DNA from: Deltaproteobacteria bacterium
Lineage (GTDB): Bacteria > Myxococcota_A > Polyangia > Polyangiales > Polyangiaceae
Assembly (NCBI GenBank): GCA_016218915.1
Contig: JACRCQ010000048.1
Span: 1 to 64,000 of the forward strand
Direction: 5' to 3'
DNA: 64,000 bases
Under the pieces are notes generated by a model that had not been told where the DNA came from, did no database searches, and saw only the letters and a list, made by a program, of their open reading frames with translations. Position numbers and translations under genes: made by a program. Positions 29,538 to 38,124 of this stretch are shown in pieces; position 1 is the first letter of the stretch; the number at the start of each line of letters is the position of its first letter.

Positions 29538-29774
29538 TTACGGTCGCGGCTCCGCGCGCGGGGGCTCTTTGGGCTCCTCGCTCTGTGCGTCCTTCATCGC
29601 GGTCGACAGGTCGCCCAGCACCGATGCGGTCTTCTGCAACGTGATCGCGCTGGTCTCGAGCGCCATCCTGCCCACTGTCAGCCCGTATCGCGCCCAGGTT
29701 CGTCCGATGACCGTCAGGTCTCGAATCGCACGCTCTGTCACGCCCGCAGCATCATTGGATTCCGATGGATTCAT
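29538..29774 (-). CDS. Small helical (phasin-like) protein
   Basis: 78 aa. The ATG overlaps the stop of the upstream RHH gene as ATGA, indicating translational coupling. The central region (ERAIRDLTVIGRTWARYGLT, GRMALETSAITLQKTASVLG) forms long amphipathic helices and the C terminus is Pro/Glu-rich. Such composition resembles phasins and other surface-coating or oligomeric helical proteins, but no family was identified. Its partnership with an RHH protein suggests either an autoregulated pair or a co-regulated accessory factor. Confidence 0.5.
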   Translation of the reverse strand: MNPSESNDAAGVTERAIRDLTVIGRTWARYGLTVGRMALETSAITLQKTASVLGDLSTAMKDAQSEEPKEPPRAEPRP

Positions 29775-30310
29775 GGCTTGTCCTCTTTCGTTTCGTTCGA
29801 CTTGCTCCCAGGCAGGCACTCGCGTCCGATCACCACCCGCGGCGCCGTCGGATCCCGCAGGATTCCAAGGAACGCCTCGGAGCCCGCGTCGAGCGCTCGT
29901 CCGCATGCACCGCAGCGCATCTCGCTGGCGAGCATGAACGGCTGGTAGCCCAGCACGTCCGGTTCCTGCGACGGCTCGTCCTGGGCCGGCTCGTCGCCTT
30001 GCTGCTCAGCGCTGTCCGCCTTGCCGCGCCCAGCCATCCCCTTGAGCCGGTCACGCTTGTGCGCGAGACGCTCCGCGATCCCGCGCAGATCCCCTTCGGC
30101 GCGTCGGCCTACCACATCGACTGCGGCAACGGCGTCCTCGAGGATCGCCCGCACCACGTTGGAGACCGGGACCCGAAGCGAACCGGCCAGGCGCTTGAGC
30201 TCCTGCTCCAGGACAGCAGGTACCCGTGTATGTATCACACGCTCTTTGCGTGCCTGGTTGGCCGATTCGTCGGTGTTTTCGGTGGATTTGTCGTCAGGGT
30301 TCGGTGTCAC
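29771..30310 (-). CDS. Ribbon-helix-helix regulator with C-terminal CxxC domain
   Basis: 179 aa from GTG at 30310. Residues about 24-65 resemble a ribbon-helix-helix DNA-binding domain (HTRVPAVLEQELKRLAGSLR, VPVSNVVRAILEDAV). A charged linker follows, then a small Cys-containing domain (MRCGACGRALDAG, VIGRECLPG) that may bind a metal. The start codon is only four to nine bases past a -10 element and sits in a palindrome, so the transcript is likely leaderless and the gene autorepressed. It overlaps the downstream phasin-like gene by four bases. Confidence 0.6.
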   Translation of the reverse strand: MTPNPDDKSTENTDESANQARKERVIHTRVPAVLEQELKRLAGSLRVPVSNVVRAILEDAVAAVDVVGRRAEGDLRGIAERLAHKRDRLKGMAGRGKADSAEQQGDEPAQDEPSQEPDVLGYQPFMLASEMRCGACGRALDAGSEAFLGILRDPTAPRVVIGRECLPGSKSNETKEDKP

Positions 30311-30347
30311 GGTGCTCTGTATGTAGCACCGTGTGACACGAAGTCAA
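30304..30347 (-). promoter_or_regulatory. Promoter with overlapping palindromic operator for the RHH gene
   Basis: Reading on the reverse strand, TTGACT (30342-30347), a 16-base spacer and TACATA (30320-30325) make a strong sigma70-like promoter. An imperfect inverted repeat, GTGTCAC-GGTGCT against AGCACC-GTGTGACAC (30304-30339, two extra bases in one arm), covers the -10, the spacer and the GTG start. This layout fits repression by the encoded RHH protein. Confidence 0.65.
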
Positions 30348-30386
30348 CCCGTTTGTCTCACAAAGTATCACGGACAGCTCGAGCGG

Positions 30387-31040
30387 TCAGCGGATGTCGA
30401 TGATGCCCTTACGGATCGCGAACTTGATCAGCTCCGAGCGGTTGTGGATGTCGAGCTTGCCCATGATGTTGGCTCGGTGGGCCATCGCGGTCTTCACGCT
30501 GATGCCCAGCATCTCGCCGATCTCCTTGTTCGTGTGCCCCTCGGCGATCAGGTGCAGCACCTGCTTCTCTCGCTCGGTCAGCGAATTGTAGGTGTCGTCG
30601 CCTTCGCCCGATTCCTTCTGCAGATAGCCGTCGATCACCGCTCCAGCCACGGACGGATCGAGGAAGCGCTCGCCTCGCTGCACTGCGCGAATGGCCGAGA
30701 TCAGATCATGGCCCGCAGCTTTCTTCAGGGCGTAACCCGCAGCTCCCATGCGCAGGAACCGGAACACGTACTCGCGGTTGTCGTACTGCGTGAGCACGAG
30801 GATCTTCGCTGCAGGCACGGTCTTGCGCAGCTCCGGCGTGACCTCCAGCCCTCCCAGACCGGGCATGGCGACGTCGAGCAGGATGACATCAGGATTGAGC
30901 TCCGCAGCTCGAGTCAGCGCCTCGGCGCCGTCGCTCGCCTCGCCCACCACTTCGATGTCGTCGTAGCCCTTGAGCAGTGCGCGGATGCCTTCCCGCACAA
31001 GCACATGGTCATCTGCGATCAGCACCTTGGTCTTTGACAT
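30387..31040 (-). CDS. NarL/FixJ-type response regulator
   Basis: 217 aa. The receiver has acidic pair Asp10/Asp11, phospho-acceptor Asp56 in ILLDVAMPGLGG, Thr in VLTQYD and Lys in ALKKA. The C-terminal LuxR-type HTH is SLTEREKQVLHLIAEGHTNK then EIGEMLGISVKTAMAHRANI. It is a transcriptional regulator phosphorylated by the co-transcribed kinase; the start lies inside the kinase 3' end (32-base overlap). Confidence 0.92.
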   Translation of the reverse strand: MSKTKVLIADDHVLVREGIRALLKGYDDIEVVGEASDGAEALTRAAELNPDVILLDVAMPGLGGLEVTPELRKTVPAAKILVLTQYDNREYVFRFLRMGAAGYALKKAAGHDLISAIRAVQRGERFLDPSVAGAVIDGYLQKESGEGDDTYNSLTEREKQVLHLIAEGHTNKEIGEMLGISVKTAMAHRANIMGKLDIHNRSELIKFAIRKGIIDIR

Positions 31041-32811
31041 CGATCGGGACCTCCAACGCGATCAGGGTGCCTTTGCCAGTCTTCGACACGAGCTCGAAGC
31101 GCCCGCCGAGGAGCGTAACCCGTTCGCGCATCCCCATCATACCCATCCCACGGGCGAGCGCAGGATCGAAGCCGCATCCATCGTCCTCGATGAAGACCCG
31201 GATGGCGTCCTCGCCGAACTCGACCACGATGTTGACCCGGCCTGCCTCCGAGTGCTCGGCCGCGTTGTTCACGGCTTCTTGCAGCACACGAAAGACGGCC
31301 GTTTCGACCTCGGCAGGCAGCCGCCTGTCCGTCCCTCGCGTCTCCACCGACACGTCCATCCCCAGGGGTTCCAGCCTGTTTTCCGCGTACCAGCGGATGG
31401 CCGACTGCAGCCCCAGATCGTCGAGAATCGACGGTCTCAGGTCGAGCATCACGCGGTGCACCCCTTCGAGGGTACGCACCGCAAGCGCCTTGAGCTGATC
31501 GATCCGCGCGAACATCTCGGATGGAGGCGCTTTGTGGGCAGCTTCGAGCCCCATCACCAGCGCGGTCAGCTCCTGGCTGGTCTCATCGTGAAGCTCGCGC
31601 GCGATCTTCTTTCGCTCCCCCTCCTGCGCCGACATGACCCGCCTCAGCAGCTCCTTGCGCTCTTCCTCGGACTCCTCGAGCTGGCTGGTGCGTTCCTTGA
31701 CCCGGCTCTCCAGCTCCCGGGTCCACTGCTGGATTCGCTCCATCGAGCCCTTGAGCTGCACCCGCATCACGTCAAATGCCTGTCCAAGCCTTCCAAGCTC
31801 GTCTTGCCCCGTGTCCGGAACCGGATCCGACAGGTTTCCCTCTGCGATGCGGTGTGCCGTCTTGGTGAGCGTTTCGATCGGCTTGATCACGCTTTGGGCC
31901 GTGATCATCGCAAGCACGAGCCCTGCTCCGACCAGCACCAGCCCCAGGATGAAGAGCTGCGTCTGGAGCACCTTCGCTGGCGCGAATGCCTCGGCTTCCG
32001 ATTGCCGAACCACCACAGCCCAAGGGGCGAAAGCGAGCGGCGCGAAGGCCACCACCTCCTTCTCGCGCTTCGGAGCGGGCTCATCCTTGTGGCAGCTGTG
32101 GCAGGTCCCCACGGACGGGCGACGCTCCCGGATGAGATTTGCCACGAAGTCGCCGTGGTTGTGCACGCTCAGGACCCGGCTCGAATCGCTCGAAGCCAGC
32201 ACCGCGCCGTGATTGTCCACCAGGTCCGTGTAGCCCGACGAGCCGGGCCGCCGCGTCTGGATCACGTCCTGCAACAGCGCATGGGTGGGATCCATGGCCC
32301 CGCCCACGTAGCCGGCACCTTCTACCTTGCCAGCAGGGACTACCATCAACACCACGCCTCGTTGCCAGGGCCCGTCGCGCAGCAGGTTGGACACCGTGGG
32401 CGCGTGCTCGTCCATGGCCTGCCGGACCACGAGATTCTGCCCGAGCGCCAGCCCTTTCCACCCTTTGTGCAGCGGCTCCGCCTGCAGCACCAATCCGGAC
32501 TTGTCGAGCAGGAACACCCCCTCGTTGAAGATGGCGCCGAGCCTGGGGTTGGTGGCCGCCTCCGCAAAATTGGAGGCCGGGACTGAAGAGGAGAGATCCT
32601 CGAGGCGCGACGCGCTGTCATGCAGGATCGTGTCGAGGTGATCCGCGGCCGCCTGCGCCAGAAGCAGGCGCTCCTGCAAGGATCGATCGACGCTCTGGGT
32701 GATGCTTGCGTAGCCCAAGGCGCCGAGCGTGCCCAGCACGGCCAGCATTGCCAGCATGACTACGAGGACGATCCTTCGACGAAGGCTCCGTCCCTTGCGT
32801 ACAAGCGTCAT
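31009..32811 (-). CDS. Sensor histidine kinase (HisKA_3) with heme c motif in the sensor domain
   Basis: 600 aa. It has an N-terminal TM helix, a periplasmic Cache-like sensor (about 35-290), a second TM (LFILGLVLVGAGLVLAMIT), HAMP (about 310-365) and a HisKA_3 domain with IARELHDETSQEL (His408). The ATPase has GCGFDP and GMGMMGMRERV. The sensor contains GTCHSCHKDE, a CxxCH heme c motif (Cys237, Cys240, His241), suggesting a covalently bound heme that senses redox state or a gas. The C terminus overlaps the NarL-type regulator. ATG at 32811 precedes MTLVRKGRSLRRR; a GTG at 32835 is also possible. Confidence 0.88.
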   Translation of the reverse strand: MTLVRKGRSLRRRIVLVVMLAMLAVLGTLGALGYASITQSVDRSLQERLLLAQAAADHLDTILHDSASRLEDLSSSVPASNFAEAATNPRLGAIFNEGVFLLDKSGLVLQAEPLHKGWKGLALGQNLVVRQAMDEHAPTVSNLLRDGPWQRGVVLMVVPAGKVEGAGYVGGAMDPTHALLQDVIQTRRPGSSGYTDLVDNHGAVLASSDSSRVLSVHNHGDFVANLIRERRPSVGTCHSCHKDEPAPKREKEVVAFAPLAFAPWAVVVRQSEAEAFAPAKVLQTQLFILGLVLVGAGLVLAMITAQSVIKPIETLTKTAHRIAEGNLSDPVPDTGQDELGRLGQAFDVMRVQLKGSMERIQQWTRELESRVKERTSQLEESEEERKELLRRVMSAQEGERKKIARELHDETSQELTALVMGLEAAHKAPPSEMFARIDQLKALAVRTLEGVHRVMLDLRPSILDDLGLQSAIRWYAENRLEPLGMDVSVETRGTDRRLPAEVETAVFRVLQEAVNNAAEHSEAGRVNIVVEFGEDAIRVFIEDDGCGFDPALARGMGMMGMRERVTLLGGRFELVSKTGKGTLIALEVPIDVKDQGADRR

Positions 32812-32949
32812 CTCAGGTGCCTCGAGGGTGACCACCGCGATGCTAGAACACCCATCCTCCAGGAGGAATCACAGAGATCGCCCCGAAGCCCCTTCGAAAG
32901 CGCTTCCGTTCTGCGCTGCGGACACGCGGCTGCCGAACGATCCTCTCGA

Positions 32950-33435
32950 CTAGTCGTCCATCGGCACATAGACCGGGCAGGTCGGATCGACGCAGATCTT
33001 GGCTTGCTTCGGTTTCGCTAGCAGCTCCAGCCCCGCGAAGAAGCTTCCGCCATACAGCTCCATCGAGTAGCCCCCCTTGCCGGAGGTCACCTTGAAAGTC
33101 CCGTAGCCGTCGTAAGCTTGCACGCGGACGAGCTCCCCCGAAGCATTGCGCGCCAGGGCATACCACTGACCGTCAGCGGAGAACTCCACGCCGGCCTCTT
33201 CACGGTGGAAGCCATTCATCGACGACTCGGTGACGCACCGGGTCCACTTCCCTGCGAGATAAGCCGCTGCCTGTTTCTCATCGAGGTCGTTGACGGCCTC
33301 GCTCGGAACCTCGGCGCACAGCCGTTGCGCCTCCAATTGCCATTCCGTGGGCGGCGCCTCGACGCTCCCTTGGCAGGCGGGAAGCAAGACAATCGCAGGG
33401 ATGACTGCCCATCGAACCAGTCGCGTGGGTTGCAT
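32950..33435 (-). CDS. Lipoprotein of unknown function
   Basis: 161 aa. Signal peptide with lipobox LPAC. The mature part has a repeat-like beta pattern (AGVEFSADGQWYALARNASG, VRVQAYDGYGTFKVTSGKGG) and a Cys pair near the C terminus (ICVDPTCPVY). No known family was recognised. It is divergent from the arylsulfotransferase lipoprotein gene and follows the kinase gene on the same strand. Confidence 0.6.
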   Translation of the reverse strand: MQPTRLVRWAVIPAIVLLPACQGSVEAPPTEWQLEAQRLCAEVPSEAVNDLDEKQAAAYLAGKWTRCVTESSMNGFHREEAGVEFSADGQWYALARNASGELVRVQAYDGYGTFKVTSGKGGYSMELYGGSFFAGLELLAKPKQAKICVDPTCPVYVPMDD

Positions 33436-33656
33436 GACGTAAGCGCTCCCTCCAAGTGGCAAACCAAAGGGCTCCCCCATGCCAGCGACTGCAAGGTCGA
33501 GGGCAAAGGGGTGGTGTCTGCAAGAGACAGGATACTGCACGGACGCGATCGAGGCGAGCGCGCTCCGCGGCCGCCACGCGTGGCGAGGACTTCCCGCCGT
33601 CCCAAACGGCAACTTGCTTGCCGAACCGCCGGATATGGCGAATCATTCTCTCGGAT

Positions 33657-35051
33657 ATGACGCTTCGATCCCTGTGTCTTCAAACCCTGCTGATCAGCCT
33701 GGTCGCCTCGCTCGGCGCGTGCTCCGACTCGAAGTCTGACCCACCCGCCGTCCCCCAGGGTCCAGCCATCACCAGCGCTTCCGCGGTCGCTGTCTCCGGA
33801 CGCAACGTGCGGCTCACGTGGAAGACCCAGGCCGACGCAGAAGTGGTTGTGGAACGACAGGATGCGTCCTCCGGTCCCTACGTCGAAATCGCTCGTCGCG
33901 CAGGTGAGCACGGTCAGATGCTCGATCTCGCGCTGCTGCCTTCGACCACCTACAGCTACCGCCTCAAGGCGTGCAAGGCCGAGCTGTGTGGGGAGCCCGC
34001 GCTTCCCGACCCGGTGCAGACGCGCGGCTCGTCGCTTCCCACGACCGAGCTGACCGTGTCCGAGCCAGGGTTCACCGACGACATCCTGGTGATGGGCGTG
34101 GCAGGTCTTGCGGACAACTACGCCGGGATCGGCCACATGATGGCTCTGGATCGCACGGGCCGGATCATCTGGGAGTACGAGAACAACAAGGAAGGGCTGA
34201 TCACCGAAGTGCACGCCCTGCCGGGCGGCAGGCTCGGCGCCGAGCAGCTCATCTCGTTGGTCGACATCGATCTCGATGGCACGGTCGTCAAGAAGTTCAC
34301 CGAGCTGCCCGCGCACCACGCGCTGCAGGTGCTCTCCGACGGGCGATACGCCGCGCTGACCTTCGATCGGATCCAGCAATCGGGCAAAGGCGTGTTGCTG
34401 GGGGACGGCGTGGCGATCATCAGCGCCGACTGGAGCGCGGTCGACTGGCAATGGCTGACGCGCGATCACATCGACATGGGCGATGTATGCCCGCTGTGCA
34501 TCAACGACGATCCCTACCATCTGGGCAAGGACTGGACGCACGCCAACGGCCTGACGGTGATGATGGACGAGGCCGAGCAGAAGCTGAAGCTCTACGTCAA
34601 CATCCGGAACCTGAACCGGATCTACCGGATCGACTACCCGAGCGGGAACATCGACTGGGTCATGGGAGACGGCGGGGACTTCGGCGCCGGGCTCTGGTCG
34701 CACAGCCACTGTCCTGAATTCCTCCCGGGCAACCGGGTGCTGCTGCTCGACAACGGGCTGCACCGCGCAGGGGGCGAGGAGTTCTCGCGCGTCATCGAGG
34801 TCGCCTACGATCCTGCGCAGAAGAAGGCGGACATCGTGTGGGAGTACCGGGAGACGCCGGACTTCTACTCCTTCGCGCTCGGTGCCGTGCACCGCCAGGA
34901 CAACGGCAACACGTTCATAGCCGACGGCTACAGCGGCAGGCTGCTCGAGGTCACGCCGGACAAGAAGAAGGTCTGGGAGCTCAAGCTCCAGCAGAACTAC
35001 GGGACCTACAAGGCCATCGTGGTTCCCAAGGACTTCTTCTCCTCGTGGTGA
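33657..35051 (+). CDS. Arylsulfotransferase-family lipoprotein
   Basis: 464 aa with lipobox LGAC (Cys22). After a Fn3-like region (about 35-125), the C-terminal part is a six-bladed-propeller arylsulfotransferase-like domain. Features are IIWEYENNKEG, DWTHANGLTVMMD, WSHSHCPEFLPGNRVLLLDN and GNTFIADGYSGRLLEVTP. The conserved His residues in the DWTHANG and SHSH segments fit the AssT/Arylsulfotran_2 families, which transfer sulfate between phenolic compounds without PAPS. The lipid anchor would place it in the envelope. A CPLC pair in the propeller is unusual. It ends three bases before the convergent M2 peptidase gene. Confidence 0.72.
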   Translation: MTLRSLCLQTLLISLVASLGACSDSKSDPPAVPQGPAITSASAVAVSGRNVRLTWKTQADAEVVVERQDASSGPYVEIARRAGEHGQMLDLALLPSTTYSYRLKACKAELCGEPALPDPVQTRGSSLPTTELTVSEPGFTDDILVMGVAGLADNYAGIGHMMALDRTGRIIWEYENNKEGLITEVHALPGGRLGAEQLISLVDIDLDGTVVKKFTELPAHHALQVLSDGRYAALTFDRIQQSGKGVLLGDGVAIISADWSAVDWQWLTRDHIDMGDVCPLCINDDPYHLGKDWTHANGLTVMMDEAEQKLKLYVNIRNLNRIYRIDYPSGNIDWVMGDGGDFGAGLWSHSHCPEFLPGNRVLLLDNGLHRAGGEEFSRVIEVAYDPAQKKADIVWEYRETPDFYSFALGAVHRQDNGNTFIADGYSGRLLEVTPDKKKVWELKLQQNYGTYKAIVVPKDFFSSW

Positions 35052-35054
35052 TCG

Positions 35055-37043
35055 CTACCAGCCGCAGCTCTGACCCTTGTTCTGCTCCTGCAGCCACGCG
35101 CGCAGCGGCGCGAAGTATTCGATCATCGCCGACGGGTCCATCTGGGTCTCGCCGCTGATCTCCTTGAGCGCTTCTGGCCAGGGGCGCGTGGCGCCCATGC
35201 GCAGCATGGCGCGAAGCTTCTCGCCCGCAGCCTTGTTGCCGTAGATCGAGCACTGATCGAGCGGGCCCGTGTGCCCAGCCGCCTTGCACAGCGCCCTGTG
35301 GAACTGGAACTGCAGGATGCGTGCGAGGAAGTAGCGCGTGTACGGCGTGTTGCCTGGGATGTGGTACTTGGCCCCTGGATCGAAGTCCGCCTCGGAGCGA
35401 GGCGTGGGAGCCGAGACCCCCTGGTAGCGCTTGCGAAGCGCCCACCACGCTTCGTTGTACTTCTGCGGCGGCGTCTTGCCTGCGAACACGTCCCACCGCC
35501 ACTTGTCGATCAGCAGGCCAAAGGGAAGGAACGCCACCTTCTCGAGCGCGTCCTTCATCATGAGATTCAACCGGGCGTTGTCGTTCTTCGGCAACGCGTC
35601 GATCAGCCCCAGATCCTGCAAGTACTTGGGCGTTACCGACAAGGCCAGCGTGTCCCCGATCCCCTCGTGAAACCCGTCGTTGGCTCCGCTCTGCAGCAGG
35701 ATCGGCAGCGTGTAATACTGGCTGTAGTAGAAGATGTGGCCCAGCTCGTGGTGCACCGTGATCAGATCGTCGGCCGACGGCTTGATGCACATCTTGATGC
35801 GCAGATCGTTGGTGCTGCCGATGTCCCAGGCGCTCGCATGGCACACCACCTCGCGCTCGAGGGGACGGGTGAACAAGGATCGTTCCCAGAAGGTCTTGGG
35901 AAGCGGCTCGAAGCCTAGGGAGACGAAGAATCGTTCCCCGGTCCGGACCATGTCGATCGCGGCCTCGCGATCCCCGGTCCGCAGCCCTGCCATGCGCTCC
36001 TGATCCGTCTTTGCCCCCGCCTGCGCCTTCTTGATCAGCTCGCTTCTGCGCGCTTCGAGCTTCTTGCTCACGTCGATCGTGGGCTCCTTGGGGAAGGGCG
36101 CGAGCAGCTCGAAGACTCCCTGCCATTCCTGCGCCCACATGTTTCCCAGCAGGTGGGCCGGAATCGGCGCCTTGTCCCCAACCTTGTCCGCTCCGTACTG
36201 CTTGCGAAGACGCGCTCGCGTATAGCAGTGCAGATCGTCGTACAGCGGCTTGACTGCAGCCCAGAGCCGCTCGGTTTCCGCCTCGAACTGGTCCGGCGCC
36301 ATGTCGTAGCCGCTGCGCCACAACGCGCCGAGATCCGCGAACCCGATCTCCTTGGCGCCCTTGTTCGACAGCTCCACGTACCTCTCGAACTGGGGCTTGA
36401 TCGGCCGAGCGATGGCGTGCCACCCAGCCCACGCGTCCGTGAGCTTTTCGTAGTCGCGGCTCTTGGACAGGATCTCGTCGAGCTCCTGCAGCTTCAGGCA
36501 AGGTGCCTTGCTCTTCTCGAGACGCTTCGGGCAGTACTGGCCCTTGCCGTACAGGCTGCTCATCGTGGTCAGCACGGTGGCGAGCTCGGCGCGCTCCTTG
36601 GCGTTGTCCGGCGCCGGTGCAGAGCCAGCGAGCTTGAGCAGCCACAACTGACGTGCCACGTCCGGCGGCAGCTGCAGCCCGTCGAACCGGCCTGCCTCGC
36701 GGATCCTGCGGCTCATGTACTCCATCGAGGCTTCTTCCGCCGACGCCGACACGGTGTCGGTATCGTCCGTGATGTGGGTCATGTTCACCCACGAGGTCCG
36801 ATCGCGCTGCATCCACAGCTTCTTGAGATCGCTGTCGGTCTGCCTGACGAACGCCTGGGCCTCTTCGACCGTGGGGGGAGAGGGGGGCGGCTTGGTCTCG
36901 TCGCGCGTGTACGCCACCACGAGGGGGCCCGCAGAGCTGCTGCAGGGAGTTGCACTGGAGGTCTGGGCCTGACCGCCTCCGCAGCCCACCAGCGCACCCA
37001 GGACCATCGCAATCCACGCCGAGCCAAGGCGATTCGTGTTCAT
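35055..37043 (-). CDS. M2-family peptidyl-dipeptidase (ACE-like) lipoprotein
   Basis: 662 aa. Lipobox VGC near residue 21, then a Ser/Pro-rich stretch. The zincin motif HHELGH is at residues 431-436 (catalytic HELGH 432-436), with the third ligand in GFHEGIGDTLAL, and M2 hallmarks such as FYYSQYYTLPILLQSGAND and FQFHRALCKAAGH near the C terminus. Angiotensin-converting-enzyme homologues in bacteria cut dipeptides from peptide C termini. Here it is probably anchored in the envelope for peptide feeding. GGAG lies eight bases before the ATG. Convergent with the arylsulfotransferase. Confidence 0.88.
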   Translation of the reverse strand: MNTNRLGSAWIAMVLGALVGCGGGQAQTSSATPCSSSAGPLVVAYTRDETKPPPSPPTVEEAQAFVRQTDSDLKKLWMQRDRTSWVNMTHITDDTDTVSASAEEASMEYMSRRIREAGRFDGLQLPPDVARQLWLLKLAGSAPAPDNAKERAELATVLTTMSSLYGKGQYCPKRLEKSKAPCLKLQELDEILSKSRDYEKLTDAWAGWHAIARPIKPQFERYVELSNKGAKEIGFADLGALWRSGYDMAPDQFEAETERLWAAVKPLYDDLHCYTRARLRKQYGADKVGDKAPIPAHLLGNMWAQEWQGVFELLAPFPKEPTIDVSKKLEARRSELIKKAQAGAKTDQERMAGLRTGDREAAIDMVRTGERFFVSLGFEPLPKTFWERSLFTRPLEREVVCHASAWDIGSTNDLRIKMCIKPSADDLITVHHELGHIFYYSQYYTLPILLQSGANDGFHEGIGDTLALSVTPKYLQDLGLIDALPKNDNARLNLMMKDALEKVAFLPFGLLIDKWRWDVFAGKTPPQKYNEAWWALRKRYQGVSAPTPRSEADFDPGAKYHIPGNTPYTRYFLARILQFQFHRALCKAAGHTGPLDQCSIYGNKAAGEKLRAMLRMGATRPWPEALKEISGETQMDPSAMIEYFAPLRAWLQEQNKGQSCGW

Positions 37044-37200
37044 GAGCCTTCTCCGGAAGCAGGGGATCTGCTCGTTCGTCGACCGGCGACGCATTCCTGT
37101 CAAGCGCGATGTGCCCCAAGCCCCGCGCTCTCCAGCGCGCGCCACGCGCGTCCCTGCCCGCAGTCGATCGGTGGACCGCGAGCCGTCGCGTGCGATGCGG

Positions 37201-37983
37201 TCAGTGGATCGCCTGCTCGCTCTCCTGCTCCGGCTCCGGCTCAGGCGTCTCTTCGATGAAACGATCCAGATCCGCGAGGGCGAAGGGATGGGCAACCGAG
37301 CCAACGACGCCCGGCGCGTGCTCGACAGGTCTTCCGGACTTGGGCACGGCGAGAACGACGCGAACGCCGGGCACCCTGGAATCCGAGGCGAGATGCATGC
37401 AGAGCGCAGCGACCTCGTCGGCGGGCAGGGCACAATCGATGAGCACCATCTCAGGCCGGAACCGATCGACCTGCGCCGAGCAGTCGTAGCCATGGGAGGC
37501 GAAATCGAGCTTGAAGCGGCTGCGACCGGCTTGCGCTGCCAATCGCTGGCGCATGTCCATGCTGTCGGTCACGACCAGCAGCTTGATCGGCGAGTGGATC
37601 ACTTCGTTGTAGTACGGGCAATTGCGGCATTCGCCCTTGTAGTGGAAACACGCCTGGAAGCCGGATTGCTTGGGGATCTGCACCAGCTCGTAGCATCGGA
37701 GCGCGCGGCTCTTTCGCACCAGGCAGTCGTTGCATTCCTCGCGCAGATGGCCGCCTTCCGAGAAGTACTCCCAGCAGGTTGCCACCTGACGATCGGTGCC
37801 TGGGGGCTTCGAGGACCGCGCCTCCACCAGGCAATCGAGCTGCTCGCGCGGGATCCGGAAGTGCCCTCCGGCTGTGCGCATGGCAATCAGCTTGCCCCGC
37901 TTGATCCATTTCAAGACCGTGTCCGGCGTCACGCCGAGCAGGCGAGCCGCATGGCCGGTCGAGATGTAGGGGCGCTTCGACAT
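37201..37983 (-). CDS. HTH regulator with seven-Cys cluster and degenerate receiver
   Basis: 260 aa. Residues 7-53 form an excisionase/MerR-like winged HTH (ARLLGVTPDTVLKWIKRGKL, GGHFRIPREQL). Residues 70-122 hold seven cysteines (Cys70, 84, 87, 97, 112, 119, 122), including ECNDC and ECRNC, which suggests an iron-sulfur or zinc site. Residues about 130-240 look like a response-regulator receiver with the phospho-Asp position kept (LIDCALP) but the acidic pair reduced (TDS) and the conserved Lys replaced by His (VAHPF). It would be a pseudo-receiver. The tail is a Glu-Pro run. No kinase is adjacent. Confidence 0.65.
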   Translation of the reverse strand: MSKRPYISTGHAARLLGVTPDTVLKWIKRGKLIAMRTAGGHFRIPREQLDCLVEARSSKPPGTDRQVATCWEYFSEGGHLREECNDCLVRKSRALRCYELVQIPKQSGFQACFHYKGECRNCPYYNEVIHSPIKLLVVTDSMDMRQRLAAQAGRSRFKLDFASHGYDCSAQVDRFRPEMVLIDCALPADEVAALCMHLASDSRVPGVRVVLAVPKSGRPVEHAPGVVGSVAHPFALADLDRFIEETPEPEPEQESEQAIH

Positions 37984-38124
37984 CGCGGAATCTGCGTCGA
38001 GCAGGGTACGTAGGCTCCACATTGTAGAGGTGCGCGCCATTCGGTCAAGCGCGCCCTGCACGCTGCCTTGGGCGGAACCCCCGAAGTCCCGTCAGAAGCG
38101 CGGAATTCCTGCGGCCTCGCAGGG

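Noticed and set aside
29538..30310. Toxin-antitoxin module
   Set aside because: The palindromic promoter and RHH gene fit, but the second protein has no toxin fold and resembles a phasin-like helix; kept only as a regulated bicistron.
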